Source: Acanthochlamys bracteata
Lineage: Eukaryota; Streptophyta; Magnoliopsida; Pandanales; Velloziaceae
Length of the DNA stretch: 64,000 nucleotides
Assembly (NCBI GenBank): GCA_019914995.1
Contig: CM034131.1
Span: 6,480,501-6,544,500, forward strand
Reading direction: 5' to 3'
In this document: in pieces, positions 47,350 to 59,549 of the stretch
Position numbering within the stretch: position 1 is the first letter of the stretch
Layout: each line of letters starts with the position of its first letter
Notes under the pieces: generated by a model
Seen by the model: only the letters and a program-made list of their open reading frames with translations
What the model was told of the DNA's origin: nothing
Database searches by the model: none
Translations under genes and position numbers: made by a program

Positions 47350-47670
47350 TTTCTAGCTTTGTTGACCTCCTTGGACGCAAGGGTTTAGCTAAAGATGCAT
47401 TTGCATTTTTTAAGGACACTACTGTAGACTATAGGGTGCGGTGATGAAGTGCGCGAATCCAATCCTGTCGAATTCATGGCGACTTTGGAACAGGGCTCGC
47501 AGCTACCTGAGTGGCTTCCTAAGTTGGATGCTTCACATTATGGTTACCACGTTTTATTCTCAATATGTTTGCCGATGCTGGGAGATGGTCAGATGAATCT
47601 ATGGTTAGAGCTGTTGTTGAAAAAGAGAGATGTTAGAGCAGTGCATGGTTACAGCAACTTAAATAATAGC
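47350..47670 (+). pseudogene. Pentatricopeptide (PPR, PLS/E-type) gene remnant
   Basis: Translated pieces match the C-terminal part of PLS-class PPR proteins: FVDLLGRKGLAKDAFAFF (family: MVDLLGRAGRLDEA..), then EWLPKLDASHYGYHVLFS, then in the next frame ADAGRWSDESMVRAVVEKE, then back in the first frame DVRAVHGYS (family: GVRK.PGYSW). Stops and at least two frameshifts (near 47567 and 47625) break it. No N-terminal PPR repeats are found upstream. An orphan fragment. Confidence 0.6.
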
Positions 47671-47759
47671 TGCATCATATATTACAGGGTTGGTTTCACT
47701 TTCTTGCAAAGAAATCTTGGAAGGGAACTTTCAGATTCGTTCAATGCTTTGTGTTAACA

Positions 47760-49095
47760 AGTATTTCTATCTTCCAAAGTATTCTGAATTTTTTAATTTT
47801 AATATAAGAGTTTAATTTCCTATGAAAAATATGGTTAACTACTAATAATATTGAAGTATAATTTGCAGATTGCTTCATGCTTTATATAGCATTTTAAATA
47901 ACGTCCATATTATTGGAGTATTTGTACATGTAGATCTGTGCACATCCTCACTTCAATCTCTGGGCCAGCATAGTATAAATACTTTTGTATTAAGTTCAAA
48001 GGGGAGATATTACAAACCTAGTATCTTGGAAATTCCTAATGATCTAGATGGTACCCGAACATATGGTTCCATATTTGTGTTCAAATGTAGCTCAACTGTA
48101 TCGTGTAGATGATTTTCCAGTCACCTTCGTTATGCAAGCACCCGTAACATATTATGCAGATAAATAAAATATATCTTCCCTATCTGGCCAGAAAGCAGTC
48201 CACATGCCTTTCTAAGCAGTGTTTCAATTTTCAATTTTTCTTCAATTAAGAACCAATATGTCAACATAATGCATGATATTTAGGAGAATAGAAGCCATTC
48301 TGCAATTAATCAAAATGTTATCCCTGTACCTTATTGAATAACTTACTTGTTTTAGCTTGAACCTCGTAATGTTTTTTTCAGGGAAAAGGGACAAAATTAT
48401 TCGCATTTGTTCAAAATCTGTTGCATTGTGTTACTTTACTCCTTACTTGACCATGACCAAGCCCCACGCATGACTAAAAGAATAAATATTAGTAAGGGAT
48501 GTTGAAATACTTATTGCACTAGCTACAAAATCAATGTGCTGAATTATATATCTATATGGCCAAACCCCGTACATGACCTTCCTCATACTCCAGAGCATTC
48601 CCTCTTGAATTTTTAGATAGTGAGATCTCAATCTAATTATAGCGATGGATATAAATAATACAATTAAAATTTCCAAAAATATATATTATCTTATTTTCAT
48701 TATTTTGACGAGTAGTCTAATGAAGATCGTTTAGTGGTTTCAAACATCTTATAAATTGGACTCTAAGTTTGGCAACACTTATCTCAAAAATTTCTTATTA
48801 ACTCTTTATTTTCATATTTTTAATAAATATTTTACAACATACTACAGAATTTATTTAAAATTTTAGTAAATATAGAAAAAATTTATATAGAAAGATTTTT
48901 TTATTACTTATTTTTATTATTTTTTTGAAATCAAAATAGTAAATTTTATTTTTTAAAATAAAACAAAAATATTCTTTATTTTAAAAATTTTTTTCTATAA
49001 GCAGTATCAAACGCTTTCTTTCCAACAAACTGGTGCAAGCTAGACTCGGTATAATTTTGTTGGGTCTACCTCTAAGGAGCTGTTTGACAATTTGA
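47760..49095. other. Intergenic
   Basis: Short non-coding ORFs only. AT-rich from 48660 onward. Confidence 0.5.
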
Positions 49096-49101
49096 TATCG
49101 G

Positions 49102-49354
49102 GGGCGTTTAGTTGAGCATTTTTTAATATTTTTTTAATTTTTAATTATATATTTTTTAATATATATTTTATAAATATTTAGAAATTTTATTTAAAAATTT
49201 AAAAAATATAAAAAAATTTTAAGTAATAAGATTTTTTTATTACATATTTTTATTATTATTTTAAAAATAACAAAAATAAAGCTTATTTTTTAAAAATATA
49301 AAAGTATTTTTTATTGAAAAAAATTTTATTTTATAAATAATTTCAAACGCTCCC
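49102..49354. mobile_element. Possible MITE remnant
   Basis: The left GGGCGTTTAGTTG and the reverse complement of the right end, GGGAGCGTTTGAAA, are similar. The interior is non-coding and AT-rich. No clean target duplication. Confidence 0.4.
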
Positions 49355-49719
49355 ATTGTGTTCTCTAAAAATAGCTTTTTCATTTTTTAATTTATATTTT
49401 TCAATAAATATTTTATAATTATATATATAATTTATTAAAAATTTTAGAAATAAAAAATTATGCATAATAAAATTTTATTATTTATTTTATTTTTTAAAAT
49501 TAGATAAAAGTATTTTCCTAATTAAAAAAGCACTCACAGTCACAGACGCTCCCCTAAATCCGGTCTGCTAGTTCTGGTTTGAAGGAGTTGGCAGTTGATG
49601 CCAGGCTCGAGCATTGACTGCACTGCCATTGGGTAACTGTATCTTCTAAAGGAAGCTATTCCCGGCTTCCTCTCCTATTTAAAGCTTCTCTCTTTCTTTC
49701 TTCTTCTCCCCTGGCTACG
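49355..49719. other. Spacer and promoter of the TRF-like ORF
   Basis: AT-rich to 49540. A TATTTAAA box lies at about 49677, some 40 bp before the ATG, followed by a pyrimidine-rich leader. Confidence 0.45.
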
Positions 49720-50358
49720 ATGCTCGACTCACTCGTCTCCGCATGGATTCTGGAGTTCATTCTCCGACAACCAGTTGATGACTATCTTGTCCACTCTCTA
49801 CTCCTCGCTCTCCCCCTCACTTCCCCTCTGCCACTTCGTCTTCGTCTAACTCTCCTTATTCGTCGTCTTGCCTCTGACCTCTCCCGCAGAACCATCTCTC
49901 TCCGTACACTCCACACAATTGAACTCATATATGAACTCCAACTCCCCTCCCTTCCTTCAGTGCCAATGCGTGCTGCCTATGCCGCTGTTGCCCTCCATTG
50001 TGCTGCAGAGCCTTTGCGCTCCCCGACATTTACTAATACCCAAGATGCTGCTGACTTCTTTGACGCGGTTAATAGGATATGGAACTGTCGAGTAGGCGAT
50101 CTTGAGCAATCAATGGCTGCAGGATTGGTCTCCGATGAGTTGCGGGCAGCCAGGAAGGAGATGGAGGCTGCGGTTATTGACCAGAGGGTGCGGGCGGAGG
50201 TAGCTGAGAGGAATACTAAAGCAGCAGCTCTAGAGACTGTTAAATCATATCTAAAATTTGCTCTGGAAGAGATGGGGCCACCTCTAATTGATCATTTGTC
50301 AAGAGAAACAGCTTACAAAGGGATTGGTGCTGGGGGAATGCTGTGCACGCAGTGCTGA
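49720..50358 (+). CDS. TRF-like (telomere repeat-binding-like) N-terminal domain protein, probably truncated
   Basis: An intronless 212-residue ORF with a good ATG and a TATA box close upstream. The N-terminal wording (SAWILEFILRQPVDDYLVHS, leucine-rich helices, IELIYEL, MRAAYAAVALHCAAEPL, DFFDAVNRIWNCRVGDLE) resembles the conserved N-terminal region of plant TRF-like proteins as I remember them. Those carry a C-terminal Myb/SANT telobox domain, which I do not find downstream. The ORF stops at CTQC*. A one-base shift at about 50336 would continue as EVDGILDELRKKMETFAE to a TAA at 50411. Either a short family member or a truncated, frameshifted copy. Codon use looks like a real gene. Confidence 0.5.
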   Translation: MLDSLVSAWILEFILRQPVDDYLVHSLLLALPLTSPLPLRLRLTLLIRRLASDLSRRTISLRTLHTIELIYELQLPSLPSVPMRAAYAAVALHCAAEPLRSPTFTNTQDAADFFDAVNRIWNCRVGDLEQSMAAGLVSDELRAARKEMEAAVIDQRVRAEVAERNTKAAALETVKSYLKFALEEMGPPLIDHLSRETAYKGIGAGGMLCTQC

Positions 50359-50413
50359 AGTTGATGGCATTTTGGATGAGTTGAGGAAAAAGATGGAAAC
50401 TTTTGCAGAATAA

Positions 50414-53400
50414 TGGTATGAAAAATGGATCTCATCACGACGACGAGCTTCAGAACTGTCACTGACTAAAAGTGCACTCTAAAAATACAGCTGTCCCTTT
50501 ACTTTTGTGAGCTCAAGGTTGATTAAATCGTCTAGAACAGATTAAACAATTTCCAGATGATGATGGCAATTAATTGAAGTAGTAGAGACAGCAGATACTG
50601 GCTTTAGAACGGAGAGCCATATGTCAATTAACAAGAGCGAATGCATTGACATCTCCCACAACCGACGATCCCAAACATCCAGCGTCGGTCCTGATATTTG
50701 TTAACAGGAAGTGTAGCTTATGCTTTAATCCTAATTAATTATAATCTATTAAATTTTATTTTGAAGTGTTCAAATAAAATGGCATCACTTTTATGCACTC
50801 AGCATCTTTGTCTGTGCACCTAAGCTACTTTTTTTTAACTTATTTTCGATCGACACAACAGTTACTTAGAATAAACCTGTATTTTCTATTTCGCTCGACT
50901 TCTCACCTACCCATTTAATTTTTTGTATGCAAATAATGCTAACTTCGTTTTTAGGTATCATCTCAACCAATTCTAAAGATTTATCTTTCAACTTTCCAAT
51001 ATTTCAAGTTCCTAATCTCTGAGCTTTTGTACATTCCTAAAATTTATTCATTTTTTGGTCGAGACGGGTTAGCTAGCTACACTACTTGCTATAAACTTGT
51101 GACATTGCTTGTTAACAATGAATCACAATGTATACATGACATGCTGAGTGAAAAACATTATCAGTTTTACCTTTCTGCGGTTTGTCGAAGTATCTTTTTC
51201 TAACGTGCTCTATTTTCTACTATACTATGTCTAGTAGATTTACAATTTCTTTGAAACTGTCATGTTAGAATCGGCATGCTCTTGAAGTTTTGTGGCTGTA
51301 ACTTCTCTGATAATTGCGGCAAATTGTCAGATGGAGACTCGGGGGAGTTATCATCACGCTGCAGATAAATGAAGCTAGAAATAAAATAAGACGAAGATAT
51401 ATAACTATTAAGCAGAAGCTTGGTGCATAATTTTACTAGGGTGACGAGCATTGAATGCTAAGCTACGATATACTTAACCAACTTATTGTCTTTCTAAACC
51501 ATGTCATTGTGATTTACTTTGAACTCTGCTAACTTTGCAATGAATACGGTTTTTTTCTATATGCCATAGAAATTGAAAGTTCATCAAAGATAATTATCAC
51601 CGTTTGCCTTTCTCAAGAACTCTACTCACATGTCAGTATTGAGCATGTTGATCTGAAGAAAGATAGAGAAATATGATGAGATGTTGATGTTTGGGAAGCT
51701 CTTGAATTTTTTTGTTCATAGACATCATGCATATTTTGGTGGTATGCTAATTGTTTGTATCCAATGGATTCTTGTATATATCACTAAATTTTCGAAATGT
51801 TCCATATTCAAGTACTGATTGGAACCTTTCATGTACATGAATTATTTGTAAATGCAAGCTGGATATTAGATTTTTCAAACAGATGGTGTGCAAATTGGCT
51901 TCACCGAGGTGAAACTGCATCCAAAGGACACTTGAATTCTTCAATGTAATGAATTTAGGCACATCCATTTTCTGGAATAATCTCCAGCATATTCAAAGGA
52001 TCTAACGAGCAGGAAGGACTTGACATTCTAATGCAATGTTAAAACTTCGGAGAACTGAACTACTTTTGAAGTTGATAGAAACAAGATGGGAGTTCAACTT
52101 TCAAGTTGTACAACCTGGTTTTGCTTACGGTTGAACAGAGTTCATTTCAAACATACACTCCTATCACCACCTTACTATTGTGCTTGCAACAGCCTGCCAT
52201 TGAAGATTCACATACAGCTAAACACCCATGCGTAATATGAGTGAGCCAATTTGCGTAACATTAATTGTCCCAGTGATTCTTTTGATCTCTTGGAGACGTA
52301 TTCCACTTATGATAATTTGAACCTGTAGGCTAGACGTCTGTGTTTTGGGAGATTCTTCTAATACTTTTCACAACAACAGGATATTATATGGTTGCCAACC
52401 AAGATCACAGTGATGTCTTAGGTCATTAATGGAGTTCCAATATATTTTCCTGCAGAAATTGCTGTGGTCGTCCTTCTTGGTATGTATAAATACATATCTT
52501 GCATGGGATCTGTCTCTTAACTGCCTTACAGCTTGGGTCCCATCAGTAGCATGCGGAATTGTGTTTGTGAGTTATTTGTTGATTATGATTCTAGTTGAAT
52601 AGAAGAACATAATTTCATTATCATGCATAACAGAAATCAATTAACCCATGTGAAACAGATGATTGATAGTTCAGGTCATTTCTATTAGCTTGAGAAATAC
52701 CTAAGATCAACGTTATTTTCTTCCTCCTGCGCTAAATCTTTAGTTTACTTCCTTGGAACATCGAAGTCAGGATAAAGAGCAGCAAACAGAGAGGGATTTG
52801 AGCAACAGAAAGTAAAATTAGATTTATAGAAGACATTATAGTAGGACTTATGACTTATGTACTTAAATAGTTAATATGTATCTTGTAATACAGAATGAAA
52901 CTGTAGGTAAATAAACAGAAGAGTTTCCAGAAATTTTCAGAAACATTTGGCTGGAATGCAAACACAGTTAAAATTTCACTAACTAGAACTCAACTTTTTT
53001 TTCAATAGCATACTTTTTGGAATACAAGCAAAACTTGAACTGGTACTATACTGTTATGGAAGGATGATTCGTATATGTCCGCATAAATAGGCCTAAGCCA
53101 TGACAGTACAATACAGTAAAATGGTTGACTGGCTCCAGTTCTATATGGTTATCTTCTTAATCATTAATCCTGATAGTTTATTTAAACTAGTTAACTGCAA
53201 AAATTCAACTAATTCTGATTGAGAGTTCATTCTCTAGCCAGTGCTTCAAAGATGCTAAAAATTTAGTCACCGCACAATTAAACTAGAATATACTTGCTAT
53301 TACAGCTATCAATGCAGCACACAATCACAAGATAAAGATAATGGTGATCAAAGTTTCACCTTGGGTAAACATACATTTGACATTCAACCTGAGGAGAAGC

Positions 53401-53420
53401 CTTGGATAGGATCCTAGCGT
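50414..53420. other. Three-kilobase region without a recognised gene
   Basis: No conserved coding segment found on either strand. On the - strand, an acceptor-like TTTATCTGCAG precedes a short open stretch (RDDNSPESPSDNLPQLSEKL..) ending in TGA at about 51263. This could be the last exon of an unrecognised gene, but no partner exon was found. The composition is moderate, unlike the AT-rich spacers, so a non-coding transcript is possible. Confidence 0.4.
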
Positions 53421-53440
53421 TGACAGAAGAGAGGGAGCAT
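53421..53440 (-). promoter_or_regulatory. miR156/157 target site in the SPL 3' UTR
   Basis: The + strand reads TGACAGAAGAGAGGGAGCAT, the mature miR156 sequence except for two or three positions near its 3' end. The SPL transcript (- strand) therefore carries the complement, 68 nt after its stop codon. Location in the 3' UTR is the known arrangement of SPL3/4/5. Confidence 0.92.
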
Positions 53441-53507
53441 AGCCAAGCGCTTATGTTATCCGGAAATGCTTATAGCTTGAATTTCCAGGGAGGCTTATTG
53501 GCGTCCT

Positions 53508-54995
53508 TCAACCTGGATCTGCCTGCCTGCAACCGTTCGAGCCTTCTTCTAGAGATTCAGAAGACATCTTCCTCCGCCGCTCGTTGTGACCAGCCAAACG
53601 CCTGCGGCAGCTTCTCTTTGAATCATCGAAGTTTGAGAGCTCATGAAACCTGCACAAGTGTATAAAAGTACAAAATTACTTGGACAAAACTGGAGCTTAA
53701 TGAACTACATCATGTGCCGATACCAACACTCTTGATTGCAGATATATGCAAAACATGTATCTGCTCTTTCCTAAGAAATCCAGTGGCACAAACATTCATC
53801 ATGATAATCAAAATATAGGTTTTGCATAACAATCATTTGAGAAGAACTTCATCTGAAATCAAGGATAAGAAAGAACTGTCCTGCGCTTAATTAAAAGAGA
53901 ACTTTCGGAAACTCTTAGTGTCCCATATACTTAAGATATACATGTTGAGTCCATAGCAGAACAATGAGGTAGAATAATTTGAATCTACCGTTAGCAAGCA
54001 ACTGAGTTTAATAAGCTCTGCTATGGAGTGTAAACCATTTAACAAATATCCATTGTGTAGGTGAAGAAAGAATCATATATGCAAAACTAACCTTGATTGC
54101 CTTCAGTAGAAGAATAGCTACTTTTTCTCCAATAATTCAATGGGATCCTTCGTATGATGAGAATTAAAATAAAAAACAATTTCCGTACTATTATGATTAA
54201 CAGGAAAATCACACAGCGGAAGAAACTAAAGCAACCAAACTTCTTTTACAAGATTCAAATTATTCCAATATTATCCGTAATCTACTCACTAACATTCCAC
54301 ATTCTTGACAGAAACACCACGCAAGAAAACATGAACCGACATAGCAATTGTTGTTGGCTTTTGCCCATGAATTAGCCACAATCCAAAGAAGCTACTAGGA
54401 TAGAAAATTTTAATTATACCATACTGGCTTTCATGAATTGAGTGGAAACATAACTAGGTAATTTAGTGGAAACAAACAACTCTTGCTAATTCAAATTGTA
54501 ATCTACAATCAAGTGAAAGTTGATAACATGCTCAAAGTCATAGGAGCAAAAGAAGGAAACGAATAACGATAAGAGATGATTACGTTACCTGCTGCATTGT
54601 TGGCAGAACCTCTGCCTGAGTCCAGCAACGATAACAACCGCAGCTTTCGAGTGCTGCTCGCATACCTTATGGCGGCGATGATACCGTTTCGCCTCAGTTA
54701 GATCTGCCGCGCACTTCTCTGCTTGGCAAAAAAGCTGCACCGTCCCCGCTCCACTACCAACACCTCCTGCCCCTTTCCTATCAGAAGAAGCAGCGGCAGC
54801 AGATGAAGAAGAAGAAAAAGCAGTAGATGTAGAAACAGAGTAAGACTGTTTCTTCTTTTCTTCTTCTACTTCTTCTCCGGCAGCGGCAACGACAGCTATA
54901 GATATATAACCTTCGTCATCATCCTTGATAGATTTCTCCTTCTCCTTGCTATTGCCGGCTGCGTTTCTGGGGCTGCTGCTTCGATGCTTCTCCAT
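53508..54995 (-). CDS. SPL: SBP-box transcription factor, SPL3/4/5 type
   Basis: Plant-specific DNA-binding regulator (GTAC core) of phase change and flowering. Two exons: 54589-54995 and 53508-53649; the phase matches and gives 182 residues. The start is the first ATG ([14 protein letters not shown]). A low-complexity Ser/Glu-rich N-terminal half precedes the SBP domain: [23 protein letters not shown]-type first zinc site, QRFCQQCSR at the splice junction, [14 protein letters not shown], and a bipartite nuclear signal [17 protein letters not shown]. All eight zinc ligands are present. The small size, two exons with the intron inside the SBP domain, and the miR156 site in the 3' UTR place it in the SPL3/4/5 group. 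The 4.9-kb-type large SPL structure is absent. Confidence 0.95.
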
Positions 54996-56250
54996 GAGTA
55001 GTGTGGTAAAATGTGCAAAGAGGAGGAAGAGTGGAAACAGAGAAGAGAAGCAAATAAAAAGAGTAGCAGAAGTAGAAGAAGAAGAAGGTGGTGCAGTCGT
55101 GGGGAAGTGAGAACCACAAGAAAACACCACCAACACCGACGACAACAAATTAAAAGAACAAAATTATTTACGTATATAATTTATGTTTTGTTTGAATCCT
55201 TGATTGAATCGAACAGCAGTGGCCTGTGGGTGAGTTATCGACTGCTGCAGTTGAAATCTTGAAATTGAAAGCCTATTATATGATGACAAACAACAGAAAA
55301 AAGCTGAAGCAAGCCCCGCAGCTTTGATTCCGCGCGCGTTTTATGCGTGTGTCTTTAATAATGTGTAAAGTGAAGGAAACACTGGTTTATTGTTATTTTA
55401 TATTTTATATACTTTTTAGATTTTAATATTTTTTAATATTTTTAAATTTTAAAATAAAATATTCTCCTCATAAAAATTTTATAACTTTTTTTAATTATTA
55501 TTTAAAATAAAAAATAAAAAATATATTTTTTAAATATTTTTATTTCAAAATTTTTTTAAAGCACTTCTATTAGTCTATATATCTCCTAAATTACTACTGA
55601 GCATTATAATTCACAAACATCATTTTGAGATCAGGAAAACAGAAATCCTGCAAAATAACTTCTTATTTGTTTTGACAGTAAAATTTACTTACACTCTGTT
55701 TGGATAGAGAAATAATAAATAAGAGAAAATAAGAGTAGATTATTTGAATGAAAATAAAAATAAGAATAATAATTTATCTGATCATATTTGGATATATTAA
55801 TAAAATTAATAAAAAATATATTATTATTCTTGTTTGATAACTGAAAAATAAATAAAAATAATTTTTATAAAAAGATTAAAATATTTTTTTAAATGTTTTT
55901 TGTGTTTTTTAGTTTAAGAATTGCTAGCACCAAACAGGAGCACTTCTTTTGTTGTTGTGGAACATTTATTAGGCACATTTTTCGTTTAAATATTATTCGA
56001 ATCTCTTTGATTCTCAACAATATATTTTGTTTAAAACTTTAGACACATTAATCGGGCAACGAGAATATCAGATCAAAAAGCAAAGATAAGATAGACATAA
56101 TGCATCCAGACGTTACAGTTTAAAGTTCATCGAACATCAAGATATCGTTCTTTCAATCTGATATATAACTTAAACATATCGAATTGGATTAAATGGCGCA
56201 ACAAGCAGTCACTGGCAAGATCCTGAATAAGGAATAAACTAAAGCTGCAT
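54996..56250. other. SPL promoter/leader and AT-rich spacer
   Basis: 54996-55300 is a GAA/TTC-rich leader and promoter of SPL (-). 55380-55900 is AT-rich; CACTCTGTTTGGATAG at about 55692 and CACCAAACAGGAGC at about 55929 could be the ends of a worn 250-bp MITE. No gene. Confidence 0.4.
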
Positions 56251-56252
56251 AT

Positions 56253-58151
56253 GATCTGTGAGGTCCTTTGGTTTGTTGTGCTTGGATGCTCCAAGTAAAG
56301 CTGCATCTTCAGAGGTTCACTGCTAATGGACTTGATTGGGGTAAAAACTGGCAGCTGTATCCACTGCTTTGTGTCTGTAGGAATCCAAAGCTAAGTATTC
56401 CTACTGGTGCCTTCATCTGGCAAGGCACAAAAGTATGCAGTGACCTTCCAGCTGCTACCTGCAGTGTTATTATACACAGCAAATGTTCAGACTCAGCTAT
56501 AGTATGGACATAATAACACATGCATCATGCAAGAAAAAAGTTATATCAAGAAGAAGTTAAGGAAAGACAAGTCAAAAGGTAATACTCAAGGTACCATATC
56601 GATATAGTGAAATATATAACCTAAGACCCTTAGCTTAAACCATGAAAAAAAAAAAGAATACTTAAACATGCATGCACAAAGTAATACAAAACCAGAGATG
56701 CCACCGTGAACACTAAAAACAGCAACAAATTTATAGAGTACTACAAAACAAAGAATAGCTAAAACTGAGATGGTGAGGTAAAACTTTCACCTGTTTAGCT
56801 AGCAAACTAGAAATGTATTTCAATATATTCACCTGGTTTACCATAAAGTACTCGAGCAAATCCATAAAACTTCAAACTCATTAGAATTGAAGTAATCTTC
56901 CCCGTAATTTATCAATCATGCCACCAAAAGCATACAACATGTTACCTTAAAAAGTCTAACAATGTTAGGAAAAATTAGACTACACAAGTAAACTTGAAGA
57001 CTAGATTATTGGTAGGGGAAAAAAACAAATGAAAAATCAATGAGGTGATGTGTTAGCTTTAATGAATGATTTGCAGTTCAACCAGAATAATAAAATACTA
57101 AGCAGACACTCTAAACAAAAGTGAGGAATGATCAGGAATAAAACTATAGTTTTGATGCATTTAACAGATTTGCAATGAAATGCATCCCAAAAAATAGATT
57201 TTGTTCAAAATGGATTTTACTAAAATCAAGCATACAATATTCAGTGACAGTAAAACTTTCTTCAGAAAGAAAGTATAGAAAATTATTTTGGCTTTCAAAG
57301 ATAGCAACAATGTTGTACTCTAGCAATGGGAATCAAACCAAAGTCTAAACAATGCCTAATGGGAATCAAATCACTTGTTGTTTGACCTGACAATATTGTG
57401 GCAACTCCAAGTCTAATCTCTAAACAATTTTATACTTATTCAGGAAAAGATAGCACAACCTATATATTTCAATTCTTAAGCAAACATCAATGCATATGCT
57501 AGTCAACCCCCAATTGTGCATTGCTGTTCAACCGCCACTTAATGGGGATCTGATAACCAATTTAGAGAAATGAAGTAAAGCATTAGAAGCACATGAACAA
57601 TTTGAAGCAAAGAACTTAATTCTTACCTCACGACATCAAACAAGTGGCTGTGCTGGATCCTCAAAAAAAGGCTCCATAGTGAGCAAGAGCGTCTCATGTC
57701 ATATAAAACACTCAGTTCTGCACATGTTCTCAAAAACAAGAAAGTTGAGCAAGTAGTGAGCATCAAACAAGATATAAATAACTCCAAACATGATTCATGA
57801 CAGATCAAGTGCAACTAAAACCAATTAACATCAAGTATGAAATCTTAATAATGCTATAACAATGCAACTGATTAATCATATTTAGATCCGTATGGAATCT
57901 AAACAATTTCAAGCTTCTAACAGCAGCAACAGCACTTAGAAAGAAATGAAATATATGTATGAGTTACTGTCACTGCATCAACTAGCAAACTGAAAAATTG
58001 GCAGTTACTATATGTCCAAAGCAAATGCTGAACATTAATTACAACATCTTTAAGAAACTACCTTTTGAATGAAAGGGAATAGCTCGTTGGTGACAGAGTG
58101 AATGTATCCATCAAGCTCAGGATGCCGAGCACGGTGGACAACCACGTTCAT
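56253..58151 (-). pseudogene. REV7 / MAD2L2 (HORMA, DNA polymerase zeta subunit) broken copy
   Basis: REV7 is the HORMA-domain accessory subunit of translesion polymerase zeta. One exon, 58062-58151, encodes MNVVVHRARHPELDGYIHSV and TNELFPFIQK, matching the middle of plant REV7. A second exon, beginning near 56455, encodes SWKVTAYFCALPDEGTSRNT, then TAG at 56391-56393, then LWIPTDTKQWIQLPVFTPIK and SEPLKMQLYLEHPS, matching the C-terminal third. The TAG sits where the family has Glu. The part between (family: VERVAVIFF..ERFIFK..SFLIKLSVS) was not found in the 1.6 kb separating the two exons, nor was the N-terminal exon (EFLEVAI..YP.GAFERRR) found upstream. Likely a pseudogene or partial duplicate. 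The family match is from memory of the Arabidopsis and human proteins. Confidence 0.7.
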
Positions 58152-59549
58152 CTACCTTCTCCCTCTCAAAGATTGAGGAAAAACAAACCAAAACAGAAGT
58201 CAGAACTTTTGTTATTCGATTGAGGAAAAACAAGACCCATATTGTTGATAATCGACAAGCACCAAAATAGACTAGTTAAGAACATAGTAATCGTAATGAA
58301 TTTGATGAATTAGCCAACAACAACCAAGAGAAACCAATGAGCTGAAACCAAAACCAAATAATCAAACAGAATTCATACTAGAACAGTTGACACCGACGAA
58401 AATCGAAGTCAAAATCAAGCAATACTCCAAATATTGCTAGAAATTGAATTTGAAAAATCAAATCGAACGAGGAGCGGTGAATTGAAACCGACAAAGACGA
58501 TGAAATAAACGAAAGGAGCGGTGAAAATGAAAATGAAATGAAGTTTAAGAACGTAACTCTGTCGACGGCGGCGAGGCGGCTAGCGGCGCGGCGAGATCGG
58601 AGGAGAGCGTGGCGAGTAAGGAGTTGATCAAAACACTAATCAGCTACTGCAGTTGGGATCGAATAAACCTATGTAGATTTCATCAAACAACATGGACAAT
58701 ATAGACACTTCACACTATCTACAGTCACCCAAAATAATTACACTTTATATTAAGGCGTAACAAAATACTCTCAAATAAAAATTAATAAAAAATAAAATTT
58801 TCACCATTAATCTTACAAATTTATTACTAAACAAAATAACAAAAAATAATTAATTCACTTATTATTCATTGCTATCCATTACTCTCAATTCAAATACAGT
58901 ATTACTGGCTCTCGATGAGGTAGCAGGTAATTAGAACAAAGCTACTTGCATGAAATTTTCTTACTGTGCATATAAGCCAATTAAATTGGGCTTATTTGGT
59001 ATGATTGGTCTTAAGTTGAAGCTAAAAGATAGAATAATATTTTACATTAGAGTTAATTATAAAAAAATTTGATACATGTTAAAAAAGTTATACACAAATA
59101 TTTGACTACTAAATTGATTAAAATATTTAAAATTGTGAAATCATATTAAAGGTTTGTTTTTAAATGTCAGTGGAAGCAAAAAGGCACATCTATTTAGAGA
59201 AAACAAAAACTCGAGTGGGAAATGGGAACTGCATTTACATTCTTTAGATCCTATTTATTTTGGGATAAATTTAAATTTAGAAAATTAAATTAAAAATTAA
59301 ATTATTTAATAAAAAAATAAACTTTTATATTAAATTTATGTTAATAGAAAAATTTTTAATTAAAAAAATTTATTTTAAAAATTTATTTATTTTATATTAA
59401 AAGTGAATTTAAAAAATAAAATTTGTAGTGTAGAAAAACATGCCCTAAGTAACTATATATTATTTTAGCTACAAATCCTTAGCGAAATTATATCAATTAT
59501 ACAAAATTAATTTTAAAAATTTTTAAAAAGTAAAAGCTCTACTAAGTAA
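58152..59549. other. Region upstream of the REV7 copy, then AT-rich spacer
   Basis: 58560-58625 is a GC-rich block (GGCGGCGAGGCGGC) typical of a 5' UTR of a - strand transcript. The following 400 bp on the - strand look like a leader intron ending at 58152. 58750-59549 is AT-rich. AAACATGCCC followed by TAA at about 59436-59448 may be the end of another MITE related to 27949-28209. Confidence 0.45.

Noticed and set aside
53402-53665. An 87-codon + strand ORF over the SPL 3' exon
   Set aside because: It begins beside the miR156 site and reads the SPL exon backwards; not a gene. A MIR156 precursor was considered too, but the sequence lacks the partner arm and lies exactly in the SPL 3' UTR.
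57623-57814. Exon-like block with good acceptor and donor (about 57632-57725) as a missing REV7 exon
   Set aside because: Its only open frame does not match REV7 and its phase does not fit the exon at 58062-58151.
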